Positions 35,660 to 48,305 of a stretch of 64,000 bases of DNA are shown here, one piece after another. A program made the position numbers and the translations under genes. How positions within the stretch are numbered: position 1 is the first letter of the stretch; every line of letters starts with the position of its first letter. The notes under the pieces were generated by a model. That model was given only the letters and a program-made list of their open reading frames with translations, had not been told where the DNA came from and did no database searches. This stretch comes from Astragalus membranaceus. Taxonomy: Eukaryota; Streptophyta; Magnoliopsida; Fabales; Fabaceae. The stretch covers positions 65,020,834 to 65,084,833 of the forward strand of contig CM076849.1 of assembly GCA_039519185.1 (NCBI GenBank). Reading direction: 5' to 3'.

Positions 35660-36217
35660 CACCAACACAATGTTGTTCTACACTTCCTTCCATACAATAC
35701 TTCATATGGAGTCATTCCGATACTAGAATGGTAACTGTTGTTGTAGGAAAACTCCACAAATGGAAGATGATCCTCCCATCGGCCCCACTGTCAAGTACAC
35801 ATGCCCTAAGCATATCTTCCAAAGTCTGAATTGTCCTTTCAGTCTGTCCGCCCGTTTGCGGATGATAAGCAGTACTAGCACATACCGTTGTTCCCAACGC
35901 CATATTCAGTGCTCTCCAGAATCGTGATGTAAACTTGGGATCACGATCACAGATGATACTTGTGGGAATTCCATGCAGCTTCACAATATTCTTGAGATAC
36001 TCTTCTGCTAACTTAGCAATCTTATGATTCGAATGTACCGGAATAAAATGAGCAGACTTGGTCAAGCGATCCACCACTACCCAAATAGAATCATTCCCAG
36101 CTTGGGACCGTGGTAACCCCATGACAAAGTCCATCGAAATGCTTTCCCATTTCCATTCTGGCACATTCAAAGGTTGTAACTGATCGGCATGCTTTCGGTG
36201 CTCTATCTTAACCCTTT
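35660..36217 (-). pseudogene. Integrase core of the Tekay-type element
   Basis: The frame from 36170 gives VPEWKWESISMDFVMGLPRS, then WVVVDRLTKSAHFIPV, CDRDPKFTSRFWRAL and TAYHPQTGGQTERTIQ. This includes the catalytic D, D and E context of the DDE core. After ACVLD a one-base shift moves the true reading into another frame (EDHLPFVEFSYNNSYH, then YEVLYGRKC). Its N-terminal zinc-binding part lies on the other side of the CACTA insertion, at 40681 onward. Confidence 0.88.
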
Positions 36218-36614
36218 GACCACTACAAAAAACGGATCAAATAGCGGGGGTTTTTTTGCGGAGGTTTTAAAAACCCCCTTCGTTCATCAACGAAAAAGGA
36301 ATCCTCCGTGGGATTAGTTAAAAATTTTGTTTCAATTTGAGGAGGTTTAAAACCCCCACAAATTGTCGAAAAAAACACCCCGTTATTTGATCCAAAAAAT
36401 GCTGAAACTTCACTTTCCCTCTTCACTTTCGCGTTCCCTCTCTTCTCTTTCGCGTTTCCTCTCTTCTCTTTCACAGAAACATCTTTTGTCAAAAAACAAT
36501 CTCAACATCTTTCGTGTTTCCCTCTCTTCACTTTCGCCTTCCCTCTTCACTTTCCCTCTCCACTTTCGCTCTTCACTCAACTCTCAGTTGCTTCAGAATC
36601 TTCAACTTTCAAAA

Positions 36615-36870
36615 CCCAGTCGCTGAAATCGCTGAAATCACTGAATCGCTGAAACCGTCTTCGCTGAATCTTCAAAACCCAGTCGCTGAAATCACTGAAT
36701 CGCTGAAACCCTCTTCGCTGAAACCCTCTTCGCTGAAACCCTCTTCGCTGAAACCCTTTCACTCGCAAAACCCTATCACTCGCGAAACCCTATCACTCGC
36801 TGAAGCTCTTCCGAAGTTCGATTCACTCGCGAAACCCTTTCAATCGTTGACAGCGTCTCCTCCTCGCTGA
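36615..36870 (+). repeat. Short CGCTGAAAYC repeats in a leader-like region
   Basis: Irregular copies of CGCTGAAACCCTCTT and CGCTGAAATCACTGAAT lie in a CT-rich stretch that resembles a plant 5' UTR. The ORFs here are repeat-driven and alternate between frames. Confidence 0.7.
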
Positions 36871-37403
36871 AGCTTTGTTCTTCTCCCTCAGTTACTTTCG
36901 TTGTTCTGTTTCTGGAAGGAGGAAGGAAAGGGTTCTGTTTCTGAAGATTTTTGAGGTAATGTTCTCCATCTTTTAGATTTTCTGCAGTTTTGATTTTCTT
37001 CAGTTTTGATTTTGTGTTCTGTTTCTGCATCTTAAGTTTTTGATTATGTAATGTTATGTAATGATTATGTGTGTGATTCTGAATGTTATGTAATGATTAT
37101 GTAATTCTGAATCTATCATTTTGTTTGTAAATGCTCATCTTGTTACGATCAAGATTTGAAGAGGAAGGTTCGAATTGAAGAAAGGTCGGCAGCGTCGACG
37201 ACGACTTCTTCGAGTTTCACAGTCAAGGTCGTGTTTTGCTGAAACTATTAATAGTTTTATTTCAGTTTTTGGTGTTGGGATTAATTAATTAGTAATTTAG
37301 GAATATGATTGGGAACTTGTATGATATTTTGGTTTCTAGTGCTTCCCTCTAATTCAAGTAATTGTCATTTGCATAACAAGTATGTTGAAAAATAATCTTA
37401 TAG

Positions 37404-37986
37404 ATGCATTGTCAAAAGACAGGAAAAAAGAAGGGAGTCTTAGATTTTACAAACCAAAGTTCAGCTATATCTTCTGTGATATGGATGGTAAGACTCCTGC
37501 TATACATTCTCTCTTTTTTTGGTTTAGAGGTCCTGCGAAACATTCTCTTTAGATATTCATTATCCTTTTTCTGGGTTTTAATAAAATCATGTATTTTATA
37601 TGAAGGAACATTGCTGAACTGCAAAAGTCAAATTTCTACTACAACTGCCAAGGCTTTAAGAGAGCCCTCATCAAGGGGTGTGAACATTGTGATAGCTACT
37701 GGAAAAGTAAGATGTAATAGAGCCGCGATTTGTCAGTACATCATGTTATAAATTATTTATATTATATTTGCTAATACATGTCTGTATGGTTGCTGCTGCT
37801 GCCATATATCTTAGTAAGTTTTCAAATTTAAATGCAGATATTCATGTAGTTGAAATTATGTTCTGATCATTAGTTTTGAACATTTGGAATTAGGCTCGTC
37901 CAGCTGTGATAGATATTTTTAAGATGGTGGATTTAGCTGGCAAAGATGGCATTGTTTCAGAATTTTCTCCTGGGGTTTTCTTACAG
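37404..37986 (+). pseudogene. Captured exons of a HAD-superfamily hydrolase gene
   Basis: Three AG/GT-bounded exons join in frame: 37404-37487, 37606-37706 and 37894-37986. Together they read FYKPKFSYIFCDMDG-T-LLN, then ALREPSSRGVNIVIATGK, then ARPAVIDIFKMVDLAGKDGI and SEFSPGVFLQ. The DxDGT motif I of Cof-type haloacid dehalogenase-like phosphatases spans the first splice junction and is intact, and motif II (IATGK) is present. Motifs III and IV are missing, so it could not be an active enzyme. Introns are kept, so capture was from DNA. A preceding exon-like piece (about 37147-37226) is not recognised. Confidence 0.85.
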
Positions 37987-38189
37987 GTAATCCTTTGTGC
38001 CTTTTAATGTTTGTGATGTTGCCTGTGATTCTGCAAAGCAGTTCATATATGCTGAACCTGAAAGCATTTATTGTGTATTAAAATTTTGCATACATGTTTT
38101 ACATGCTCATCAATATTCGTCAAAATTTATTTTAAATAGTTATGATATAATAGAGTACAGTCTATCGTATAACTTTTAAGCAGTTCGAG

Positions 38190-38400
38190 AGTTAGTTAGT
38201 AGCTGGTATGTTGTTAGGAGTTAGTTAGGCAGCAGCTGTCATAACAGTGAAGTTGTACCATTCAGTTGAGGCAGTTAGCAACTGCCAGCTCTATTGTACT
38301 GTTATATAAACGGAATAACTGTGTTAAGTGATCTCAGAATGAAATAAACAGTTTCAGAGAAATAGAATCTCTTTAGTTTCTTTAGATTTTACATATCTCA
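38190..38400 (+). repeat. LTR-like fragment inside the Pack-CACTA
   Basis: The sequence has TGTTAGGAGTTAGTTAGGCA, repeated short GTTAGTTAG/GGCAG words, a TATATAAACGG box and an AATGAAATAAACAG signal. This is the compact layout of small copia or TRIM-type LTRs. Ends and target duplication could not be fixed. Confidence 0.4.
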
Positions 38401-39086
38401 GTCTCACTGTGTAGAGGATAATTTTTTGGAGTTTTTTTCTGTAGGCTGATGATTAAGTAGGATGCAGGTTTCTAGTATGATAAATTTTGTAAATCCTGTT
38501 TCTTAATATATTTTTCTTCCCTGTCTAGATTCATCAAATGTAAGTTTTCAAATTTCAATTAAGTTTGAATTAATTGTTGAAAAATTTAAATCTCTTGTTT
38601 CACTCATTTATGGTTAGAAGTTAGGCATAAGTTTTCAAAGTTACTATTACTACTACTGAATTGGGGTGATTTATTGTATGTATTTATTATTCTGTTTGGA
38701 GTGGGGAAGAACTGTTAGGGCAGTGTTGTCAATGGCGGGATCAGTTCTGTTGGTATTGGAAGTTAAAGTAACTGACGCCCCACCCGAAGCACGTGAGGAA
38801 TTTGGTTGAGATTGAGATAGTCTACAAACTATTAGAACAGAACAGAGAAAACCAAATGAAAACAGAATCAGATTAAGAACATGATTCTGATTAGAAGTTT
38901 AGAGCAGAAAAATAAAACAAGAGAGGAACAGAGAGGTTAACTAAAATACACACAGAACATAGAGGTTAACTAAAACAAGAACAGATGCAAACAGAAAAAA
39001 AAAAATAAAACAAGCTGTGCAAAGAGAGGAGAGGGCTGCGATGAGAGAACAAGAACAGAAAATAAAACAAGAGAGGAACAGAGAGG

Positions 39087-39160
39087 TTACCTGTCACTTG
39101 ATAGTGTCCTACCAAGCATTTTGTTACCTGTCACTTGATAGTGTCCTACCAAGCATTTTG
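39087..39160 (+). repeat. 37-bp tandem duplication
   Basis: TTACCTGTCACTTGATAGTG plus 17 bases occurs twice in a row. A related AGAGAGGTTACCTGTCACTT recurs at about 39781. The remaining sequence, 38400-40320, is AT-rich with no recognised gene, apart from a possible last exon at 39965-40036 (ASDHASEPHSPMDASGSFG, then stop). Confidence 0.8.
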
Positions 39161-40680
39161 TCGTGTTCACAATATGTTTCATGGTTTAGAGTTCTCTATT
39201 TATCATGTTTATGACAGGACATGGTATTATAGTTTGTACCATGTAGTCTTTCGCTCCCATCTAGTCGGAAAAGACATTGGTTGTCGTAGTTTGGTTCTCA
39301 AAGGAAAAGACAGTTGAAGTTAAAGTTTGGTGTTCAAGATTGTACCAATTTCTGTTGATGGAGAAGTAGAAATATCAATGTTATTCCATACTGCTTTTAT
39401 TGCAAATGACTTGTATACTGCAACTATTTTTACTACGTTATCCTTTGAGAACTAGGAAGTATTGAAGATTTTTTACAACCTTGAGGACAAGGTTGGTCCT
39501 ATGGAGAAGGGAATGTTAGGATGCTAGGAGAGTCCAATGGAAAAAGGCCTAGAAGGATGAGCAGGAGTTAATATTCCTTGATGCCGATGGAGCCAACACT
39601 TCCATTTTTGTTTTGCTCTTTTCAGTTTTGTTGTGCTGATTCATAACTTCTAGATGTGGGAATCTTTTATGGTTTGCTCATAGTGTAGAGATCTTTAGCC
39701 ATTTGGAAATTGATCCTTAGGAAAGGGGATTAAAATCCTTGTATAAATATGCTGTCTTGAAATTGAAATAAGAGAGGAACAGAGAGGTTACCTGTCACTT
39801 GGTTGTGTTAGAATGACATCATAGTCACTGACAGTCCACTCTGCTACTTCATCTTTGTTGCACATGTAAATATATATGCTTTATCTTTGATATCTGGCAG
39901 AATGCCTTTATTTAGTTATCACACACATGTAAATATAATTAAAGCTTTTCTTTTGTTATTTCAGGCAAGTGATCATGCAAGTGAGCCTCATTCTCCGATG
40001 GATGCAAGTGGATCATTCGGTGCTAGCAACACTTAATAGTTTTAGGATCCTTTAGTATAGGATTTCTTTGATGCTATTATCATTTTGAGCTGTCTCACAA
40101 TAGATATTTGAGCTACAATGTTTTCTTTTTATTATGTTTTTGAGTTGGTTGATATCAAATATTTTAGATATTTGACATTACATTTATATTATCACAATTA
40201 TATTTTTAATGAAATTTTCAGTTTTTTGATTCAGTTTAGGAAGTGTTATGTAAGATGTATGTATAGTCATGCGATAAAAATATTGTAATGAGATAAGGAA
40301 AGAAATTCTCAAATTGCAAAAGAAATATTGTCTCTAATAGGAGGTTGTAACCCCCACAAAAAAGTCCTATAAATTATATGGCAATCAAAAATCTACACAA
40401 AAATAAAACTCCTACAGCTTATCTAAAAAAAAAAACTCATACAAATCACTCGGGTTAGGGAGGTTTATAACCCCCTCAAAAAAACCTCCACTAATTGTGG
40501 GGGTTAAAAACCCCCGCAGTAAAACCCCCGCTAACAGTACCGATACCAGCGTTTCCTTAAAACCCCCGCAAACAGATTGCGGCACTTGATTCTCCGGCGT
40601 TTTTTAAAACCCCCGCAGAATATGTTGACCCCCGCTAAACGACTTAAAAACCCCCGCAATCCGTTCCGTTTTTTGTAGTG

Positions 40681-41600
40681 GACAAGTTAAGCATCGAGAC
40701 ACAAATTTTGCAATCTCTACTTTCATGCCCGGCAACCAATACAACTGCTTAAGATCCCTATACATCTTGGTAGACCCAGGATGTATTGAGAACTGACTCT
40801 TGTGAGCCTCTTCTAAAACCTGCTTATTGATATCTTCATCATTCAGTACACAGATTCTACCATCAAAGCAAATCACACCATCACTGTCTTCGGTGTAATT
40901 TGGCAACCTCTTCTGCGTTTGTAGCTCTAGATCAATCTGTTGGGCTGAGCGAATCAAATTTCTCAAGGAATTCGAAATCTGAATATGGATCAACACCAAT
41001 CTATTCCTTCTTGGCTTCACCTTCAAGTTAAGATCTCGAAACGATTCCAACAATGCCATCTCATGAATCATCAATTCTGCAGTGTGAATAGATTTCCTAC
41101 TCAAAGCATCAGCTACAACGTTAGCCTTTCCTGGATGGTACTTCAGTTTAAAATCATAATCTTTCAGAAACTCTACCCATCTTCTCTGTCTGTTGTTCAG
41201 CTCCTTTTGATCAAACAAATACTTAAGGCTCTTGTGATCACTAAAGACTTCGAAACGAGACCCATACAGGTAATGTCTCCAAATCTTTAGGGCAAACACA
41301 ATCGCCGCCAACTTTAAGTCATGAGTCGGGTAATTCTCTTCATGAGGCTTCACCTGTCTGAAGGCATAAGCAACCACTTGTTGATTCTGCATAAGAACAC
41401 ATCCTAAACCCTTACCAGAGGCATCACAGTAAATTTGGAATCCCATAGACGGATTTGGAAGAATTAGAATGGGTGCAGAAGTCAAACGATTCTTCAATTC
41501 TACGAAACATTCATCACAGTCAGAGTTCCATACAAATGGTTGACCCTTGCGAGTTAACCGAGTGAGTGGAAGAACCAGCTAATCCCAAGAAATTTTTCAC
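40681..41600 (-). pseudogene. RNase H and integrase zinc-binding region of the Tekay-type element
   Basis: Minus-strand frame from about 41560: after the RT the sequence gives LTSAPILILPNPSMGFQIYC and DASGKGLGCVLMQNQQVVAY (RNase H, D-A-S start), then SDHKSLKYLFDQKELNNRQR and HPGKANVVADALSRK. The integrase HHCC finger follows: EEAHKSQFSIHPGSTKMYRD ... FVSRCLTC. The frame runs into the CACTA tip at 40680, so the last codons of the open frame there are transposon sequence. Upstream the frame is cut off from RT by a small deletion. Confidence 0.9.
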
Positions 41601-42843
41601 TTCAGTGACTGTAGATGGTCGTTCCCAGTCTACCACAGCTTCAATCTTACTAGGGTCCACTGCAACACCGAATTGAGATATCACATGGCCCAGAAATTTT
41701 ACTTCAGGCATCCAGAAATCGCACTTAGACGGCTTGGCATACAACTTCTTCTCTCGGAGTACGTTCAGAACAATTCTGAGATGATGCACATGCTCCTCAA
41801 TAGTCTTAGAATACACCAAGATATCATCAATAAACACCACGACAAATTGGTCCAGATATGGATTGAAAATTCGATTCATGTAATCCATGAATACAGCTGA
41901 AGCATTGGTTAGACCGAAGGGCATCACCACAAACTCGTAGTGTCCATACCTAGTACGGAAAGCGGTCTTCGAAATATCCAAAGCTCTAACTCTTATTTGA
42001 TGATAGCCAGACCTTAAATCAATCTTTGAAAACACTGACGCTCCCCTTAGTTGATCTAGCAAATCATCAATTCTTGGCCGAGGATACTTATTCTTGATAG
42101 TCACCTTATTCAACTGGCGATAATCAATGCATAATCTCGTGCTCCCATCATTCTTCTTGACAAGCAATACAGGATCACCCCATGGTGAAGCACTCAGTCG
42201 GATAAATTGTTTCGAAATCAACTCTTCAAGTTGGGTTTTCAACTCTTTAAGCTCTAAAGGAGACATCCTATATGGAGCTATAGAAATTGGCCCTGTACCC
42301 GGAACCAATTCTATAGAGAACTCCACCTCACGATCCGGATGTAACGAAGAAACTTCATCGGGAAATACATCTAGGAATTCGTTAACAACTTGCACAGAAG
42401 ATAGATCTAAACCTGTCTCAGTCGATGCAGACAACATCATGACATAAGTTTTCGCGCATTGGAATAGACAATGACTTGCAGAAGTGAATGAAATGACCGC
42501 TTCGGAATTGGTCGGTTGTAGCTCCACTGATTCGGAGGCGAAACCGATAGTCCGATGAAAGCAATCAATAGTTACATGGTTGGCAGACATCCAACTCATA
42601 CCAAGGACAATGTCCATACCCTTCATTGGCAAACAAATAAAATCCACCACAATATTTCTGTCTCCGATGGATAGAAGACAGTTTTCACATAAGGCTTGGG
42701 TTTGAACACTACCCTCAGCAGCAGTTTTAAGGGAGATTGGTTGAGGCAACAGAGTCAAAGTCAGTCCCAACTGATCGACACAAGCTTGAGACATAAAACA
42801 ATGTGTTGCACTTGAATCATATAAAATACTAACGGAGTTATAG
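41570..42843 (-). pseudogene. Protease and reverse transcriptase of the Tekay-type element
   Basis: The protease reads ILYDSSATHCFMSQACVDQL (D-S-S in place of D-S/T-G), then the flap-like DFICLPMKGMDIVLGMSWM. RT follows: SPWGDPVLLVKKNDGSTRLC, IDYRQLNKVTIKNKYP, FSKIDLRSGYHQIRV, MPFGLTNASAVF and the catalytic FIDDILVYSK, all well preserved. After FLGLAG roughly 40 bases appear to be missing and the frame shifts. A TGA at the gag-protease junction (42852-42854), where the family has a cysteine codon, stops the polyprotein. Confidence 0.9.
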
Positions 42844-42854
42844 AAAAGAGATCA

Positions 42855-43880
42855 CATACCCCTTAGCAGATTGTCTGAAGGTGTGACATTCTGAGCGTCC
42901 AAAGTGTAGACTCTCCTATGAGTTGTAGTAGCATGGTTATCCTCCTTCCTCTTCTTCTCAGGGCAGTCCGATGCATAATGACCTTTTTTCTTACAGTAAT
43001 AGCAATGGTTTGACCCAAGCTGACACTTGCCTTGGTGATACCTTCCGCAATTGGAACACATACTGAATCTTGGGGAATTGGATGATTGAACTTGCTTCCC
43101 TTTGTTTGAGTTGTGCCTGGGACCCATCTGAGTATTAGATGATCCAACATTCTTCCTATTCTGACTAAACAGTTTTTGGCTTGCATACAATCTCTTCAAG
43201 TCGCCCTCGGCAATATGAGCCTGTTGTACCACGGCTGCGTAGTTGGTATACGCAAAAGAATTTAGACTCTGTGCAATGTCTTCTCTCAGCCCATACTTGT
43301 ACCTGTCAGTCTTCCGTCTGTCATTGGGAGCATACCCAGCCAAACCGAAGAATTGGTACAGCTCTTCGAATTTGGCCGTGTATTGGCCCACAGTTAAACT
43401 TCCTTGTGTGAGAGCTAAGAATTTATTCTCCTTATCAAACTTCATAGCAGTTGGAAAGAATTGCTCCAAAAATGTTTGCCTGAAATTCTCCCATGTCTGG
43501 GGAGTTCCCATGGTTGCCATCATGGCCTTAGCATTAGTCCACCAGTTGTTGGCTTCTCCCTTCAGCATATGGGATGCCAATCTCAGCTTATCCTCATCAG
43601 TAACTTGCATTGTCAGAAAAATCTTTTCAATGTCATCCAGCCAATGCTGAGCTTCCATGACATCAGGTCCTCCTCTGAACTCGGAGGGTTTCATCTTCAG
43701 GAATTCAGAGTAGATCTGTCTTGGATTAACTTGTGGCTCATGATCTTGCTGAGGTTGAGCCTGAGCATTTTGTTGCATTTGCAGCATGTCTTCCATCATC
43801 TTTTGCTGCCTTTCAATCACATTCTGCATCCAAGCAGAATGCAGATCGATTGGTGGATTGTTCCCTGATCCTCCTGCCAT
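42855..43880 (-). pseudogene. Gag of the Tekay-type element
   Basis: I take the start at 43880 (MAGGSGNNPPIDLHSAW). The upstream open frame is leader sequence. The gag core includes EAQHWLDDIEKIFLTMQVTD, LRLASHMLKGEANNWWTNAK and FFPTAMKFDKENKFLALTQG. A zinc knuckle, CYYCKKKGHYASDC, is intact near the end, preceded by CSNCGRYHQGKC. The gag frame itself looks open; the element is dead because of defects downstream. Confidence 0.88.
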
Positions 43881-44010
43881 AATTCTGCAAACGATACACC
43901 AAGTATTAAGTTGATCAGTCTCAATGTCTCTTAGTATCATAAGAAGCAAGATAGCAGAATTACTCGAGGGACAAACAACCCATAAAACTAATCTAAGCCC
44001 GACTAGGTCG

Positions 44011-44026
44011 AACTGCTCTGATACCA
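44011..44026 (-). other. Primer-binding site of the Tekay-type element
   Basis: On the minus strand, three bases after the LTR end, TGGTATCAGAGCAGTT matches the 3' end of initiator tRNA-Met, as in most plant gypsy elements. Confidence 0.88.
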
Positions 44027-45894
44027 TAATGTAACACCCCAGTATTTCTTACTTGTAGAAATACCAAAATGCACATCATGGCATGCATCAGAGTTAACTT
44101 GTATGCCTGAAACATTGAACACAACTAAAAACTTCGATAAATAATTATCATACGGTTCCATGAACCTCATTAAACTTAACATGAAATACTTAAGTCTCAT
44201 GACTCAAAACTTATACAACCTGGTGTTCAATATTCAAAACATAAGTAGCGGAAACGATTTACAACTGTTAGCTAGTAATATTTATACAATCGGAATACAA
44301 GGACAACAAAAGGGAAAAAGGCATAATCATAAGACTGATTCTTCAATAACTCCATGAGTCGCACCGGCTAACCGTGCTTCTTCGCCTTTGCTTTTCCCTG
44401 TTTCTCTGTAAAAACCACAATAATAAAGGGTGAGACAAACATTATCTCAGTGAGTCCTATCGAGACCCCTTACTAACTCTAGCGGTTCATTCTGCTTTTA
44501 TTCTTTGAACTCATAGCCCTAATAAGCGACTATGTGGACATATATTCTTCTAACCCGTAGCCCTAATAAGCGACTACAGTTCATGTCTTATTCTTTTCTT
44601 ATCTTAGCACGTCACGCCGAAATCACTTTCTATTTTCATGATTCTCGGTGAACCCAATCCCGCTGACCTTGGAAAGCGTTTACATGGAAGGGGCTTAGGG
44701 TTCAGGCTCATGACTTCCCTGCCCTAGTATGCTAATAATCTGGGGTCGTCACCCTTGATATACATATATTATTATATGTATGCCATTCTTCCTTTCCTCA
44801 AGGGAAAGTAACTTGACTTGTTATTACATGAATTGAGAATTTACGTGGCTTGTATGGATTTATAATCCCTTATCTTAACATGACTTGTGTACACTCGCGT
44901 ATACTAATGTTCGGTTTTTGATAGCTTTCATAACTTAAGAAAATTCCATCTCAAGCATACTCAATTTCATGACATTCATGTATTACAATCATTACAAGTG
45001 GTTGGAAAGAATATTAGAAGAGGTTTGGAATCGAAAGGAGCGGCAAAACGAATTTTTGGCAACCGGGGACAAAAGACCTGGCACGACCCGTGCCAGACCT
45101 AGCACGACTCGTGCTGCCAGCAAATGCAATTCCAGTCAACCAGAAAAGGTTGGCACGACCCGGGCTAGGGGTAGCACGACCCGTGCTGCCTGTAGTAGAG
45201 TCACAATTCGCTTATTTCGTTTCGTTTTGCTTTTCCTATCGCGTCCAATCTGTAACCCAATCAAAGTGTCCACGTTCAACAGATAATATCACAGATAATT
45301 CGAGTGCAACCAAGTCATTCAACAATCAACATTCATCAATTATTCAGGACACGCAAACACAAATACGTATTTTTGAAATTACGGTTTTAAGGAATTTCAC
45401 GAAACGAAAGGGAACCTTACTCGGTTTCGAAACACATGAAAACTCAGTATCAAAATAACCCCTAAGCGAGTATAGAACTCACCCAAGGTGATGAAACCCT
45501 AGTAGAAAAAATGGATTTTACATCATGAATTCGCATCGGTTCAAATACTAACTGATGTGGATACCAAGGCGGTGGCATTTTTGAAATTATTTAAACATTT
45601 TTGGCATCGGTTCAGTAACTAACCGATGTGGATAAAAAGGCGCTGGCAATTTAGAAATTTTGTGAACATTATTCGCATCGGTTGATATAGGAACCGATGT
45701 AGAAATTCATGATTACACTTTTAATATCAGTTCTATCGTTGCACCCGATGTGAAAAACCCCAATTTACAATTTCCTAAAACCCTCTTTCGCGAAGCACAC
45801 TCACCCTCTTCAACCAAAAACCTCTTCGTTACACACTCACTCTGCAACCAAAACCCTCTTCGCGAAACACGCTCACTCTGCAACCAAAACCGTC

Positions 45895-46035
45895 CGCCGT
45901 CCGCCGTTCACGCATTCACGCCATTCACGCATTCACGCCGTTCACGCGTTCACGCCGTTCACGCCTTCACGCCGTTCACGCACAAGATTCCATCGCTCCC
46001 ATTCATGCCGTCCGCCGTTCACGCCGTCCTTCTCT
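45895..46035 (+). repeat. CACGCCGTTCACGC short repeats
   Basis: Some ten irregular copies of TTCACGCCG/TTCACGCAT make a GC-rich block in the leader of the transposase region. Its frames are open through repetition and not evidently coding. Confidence 0.75.
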
Positions 46036-46880
46036 CTTCGTGAAGCACTCTCACTCTGAAACCAAAAACCACTCTCGCGAAACACACTCACTCTCACGCC
46101 GTCTCTATCTCTATCCATCGTCCACAACAATCAATTCTTCCAATATTGGATTTCGGGTACTTTGTTCCTTTCCCTTATTTCTTTAGCTTCTATAATTTTA
46201 TTATTTTTATTTATTTATTTGTAAATATAATTTGGGATGTTGTTGTTCTATGTAGTTATTGAAGAAGCAAGATTGGAAAGAAAGCGACTGGTCTTGGGAT
46301 CTCTGAGCAGGTTTTTTTTTGCTTTTTCTTTTTCCTCCACTGAAAGATGAAGTAACTTGATGCCATTTTTTTTGTAAAAATTATAGTGTCCCTGAATGGT
46401 GGAAGTTGCATCTAAGGTCCCTTAATGTGTATTACGTTGCTGCTGCGTCGTTGCTGCGTCTTCTTGCTGTGAGCCGTTGCTAGCATTTCATTTGAGTGAG
46501 GTATTTAACTTCTTTTTCATTATTATGTTGTGAAATTGAATGTGAAAGATTGAAATAATTCAATCAATGTATATCATTCTTCATTCTTTGAATTACTTTA
46601 CTCATACGTATGCTATTTTTCTTCATTCTTCGAGTGAAATTGAATGTGAAAGATTGAAATAGTTGAAACCCTCTAGACGCTGATGTATGTATCGTTCTCC
46701 ATTCGTACCCTAATTGTACCCAAGTTTTCATTTTAGTACTTTTATAACTCACTAAAAGTTTCACTCACGTATATCTTTTAGCTTATCTCAAACCGACAAA
46801 GGATATTGGTAGTGGGAGGTGGAGGTGCAATACGGTTGTAAATTTTAATTGTTGGATCAATACTAGCCGCGCAAGTAATT

Positions 46881-48305
46881 ATGGATTGTAGTTGGATCAA
46901 TACTAGCCGCCTAAGTGATGAGTATGAGAAGGGCGTGGAAGAGTTTCTAGAATTTGCTAAAAAAACTTGTCCAAAAAGTAATGGAAAGGTTATTTGTCCT
47001 TGTCTTAATTGTAAGTTTTATTGTCCTTGTGTTAATTGTTTGAATAATGACAAACTAGTTGTTAAGGACATACGTAATCATCTTCGTTGTGATGGCTTTA
47101 GCAAGAGTTATACAAGGTGGATATGGCATGGTGAATCCTCAGGAATACCAAGCACTTCCCAAGGAGAGGAGGTTAATGTAGATATGAACGACAGAATTGA
47201 AGATATGATTCGAGATCTTGGACCAGAGTCTTTTTAGCAAACATGTATGTATGACACTTTGTGCAACGACAATGTAGAGTCGTTGTATCCGGGGTGCACC
47301 AAGTTCACACGATTGTCAGCTGTGTTAAAATTGGTCAACCTAAAGGCCAGAAACGGGTGGACTGATAAAAGTTTCACAGAATTGCTTGAGTTGCTGAAAG
47401 ACATGCTTCCAGAAGGTAACACATTGCCAGACCGTAACTATGAGGCAAAGAAGATATTATGTCCTATGGGTATGGAGTATGAAAAAATACACGCATGTCC
47501 TAAAGATTGCATATTGTATAGGAAAGAGTTTAAAGATAAACATGCGTGTCCTACTTGTGGGGCATCACGCTACAAAGTGCAAGGTGATGATTCTAGTTGT
47601 GATGTGAGCACGAAGGGTTCTCCAGCAAAAGTGTTGTGGTATCTTCCAATAATTCCAAGATTCAAGCGATTGTTTGCTAATGCTAATGACTCAAAGAATA
47701 TTACGTGGCATTCAGATGAACGCATTAGTGATGGACAGCTTCGCCATCCAGCCGACTCTTTGCAATGGAAGAAAATTAATCGTTTGTTTCCAGAATTCGG
47801 CAATGAACCAAGAAACCTTAGACTTGGACTTGCTACGGATGGAATGAATCCGTACGGTAACTTAAGTAGTAACCATAGTTCATGGCCCGTTCTCTTGATA
47901 ATTTACAATCTATCCCCTTGGTTGTGCATGAAGCGCAAATACATGATGTTATCTATGATGATATCGGGCCCAAAACAGCCTGGGAATGACATAGATGTTT
48001 ACCTAAGTCCCTTGATTGAAGATTTGAGAATGCTATGGGAGGAAGGCGTTGATGTGTTTGACGGATATAGAAATGAACATTTCAAGATGCATGCCATGTT
48101 ATTTTGTACAATCAATGACTTTCCCGCATACGGGAACTTGTCTGGGTATAGTGTTAAGGGGCATACAGCATGCCCTATCTGTGAAGAAAACACACGCTAT
48201 GATCAACTGCAACATGGAAGGAAAACGGTTTACCTTGGACATCGTAGATTTCTCAGACGTAATCATCCGTATCGTAGGTTGAAAAAAGCTTTTAATGGAT
48301 GTTAA
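46881..48305 (+). pseudogene. TNP2-like CACTA transposase, N-terminal and core part
   Basis: The start MDCSWINTSRLSDEYEKGVE begins a transposase-associated domain with many cysteines (ICPCLNCKFYCPCVNC). A TAG at 47235-47237 interrupts it, then the frame continues: CMYDTLCNDNVESLYPGCTK, YEAKKILCPMGMEYEKIHAC (zinc-binding CPxDCILYR ... CPTCGASRYK), and the TNP2 core RLGLATDGMNPYGNLSSNHS, SPWLCMKRKYMMLSMMISGP, MHAMLFCTINDFPAYGNLSG, TACPICEENT. A TAA at 48303-48305 follows. Just upstream, GTTGGATCAATACTAGCCGC is duplicated (46852 and 46890), so the start is embedded in a small duplication. Confidence 0.9.

Larger units (their letters stand above)
36221..40680. mobile_element. Pack-CACTA element carrying a HAD-hydrolase fragment
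   Basis: It begins CACTACAAAAAACGGATC and ends TCCGTTTTTTGTAGTG, with GAC on both sides (36218-36220, 40681-40683). Subterminal zones hold repeated TTTTAAAACCCCCGC-like words on both strands (36245-36365, 40330-40665). It splits the integrase of the Tekay-type element. There is no transposase; the interior holds plant gene fragments with introns and a CT-rich leader containing ten or more CGCTGAAA(C/T) repeats (36615-36760). Confidence 0.9.

Noticed and set aside
43181..43868. Forward ORFs of 76-135 codons
   Set aside because: They are antisense shadows of the Tekay-type gag.
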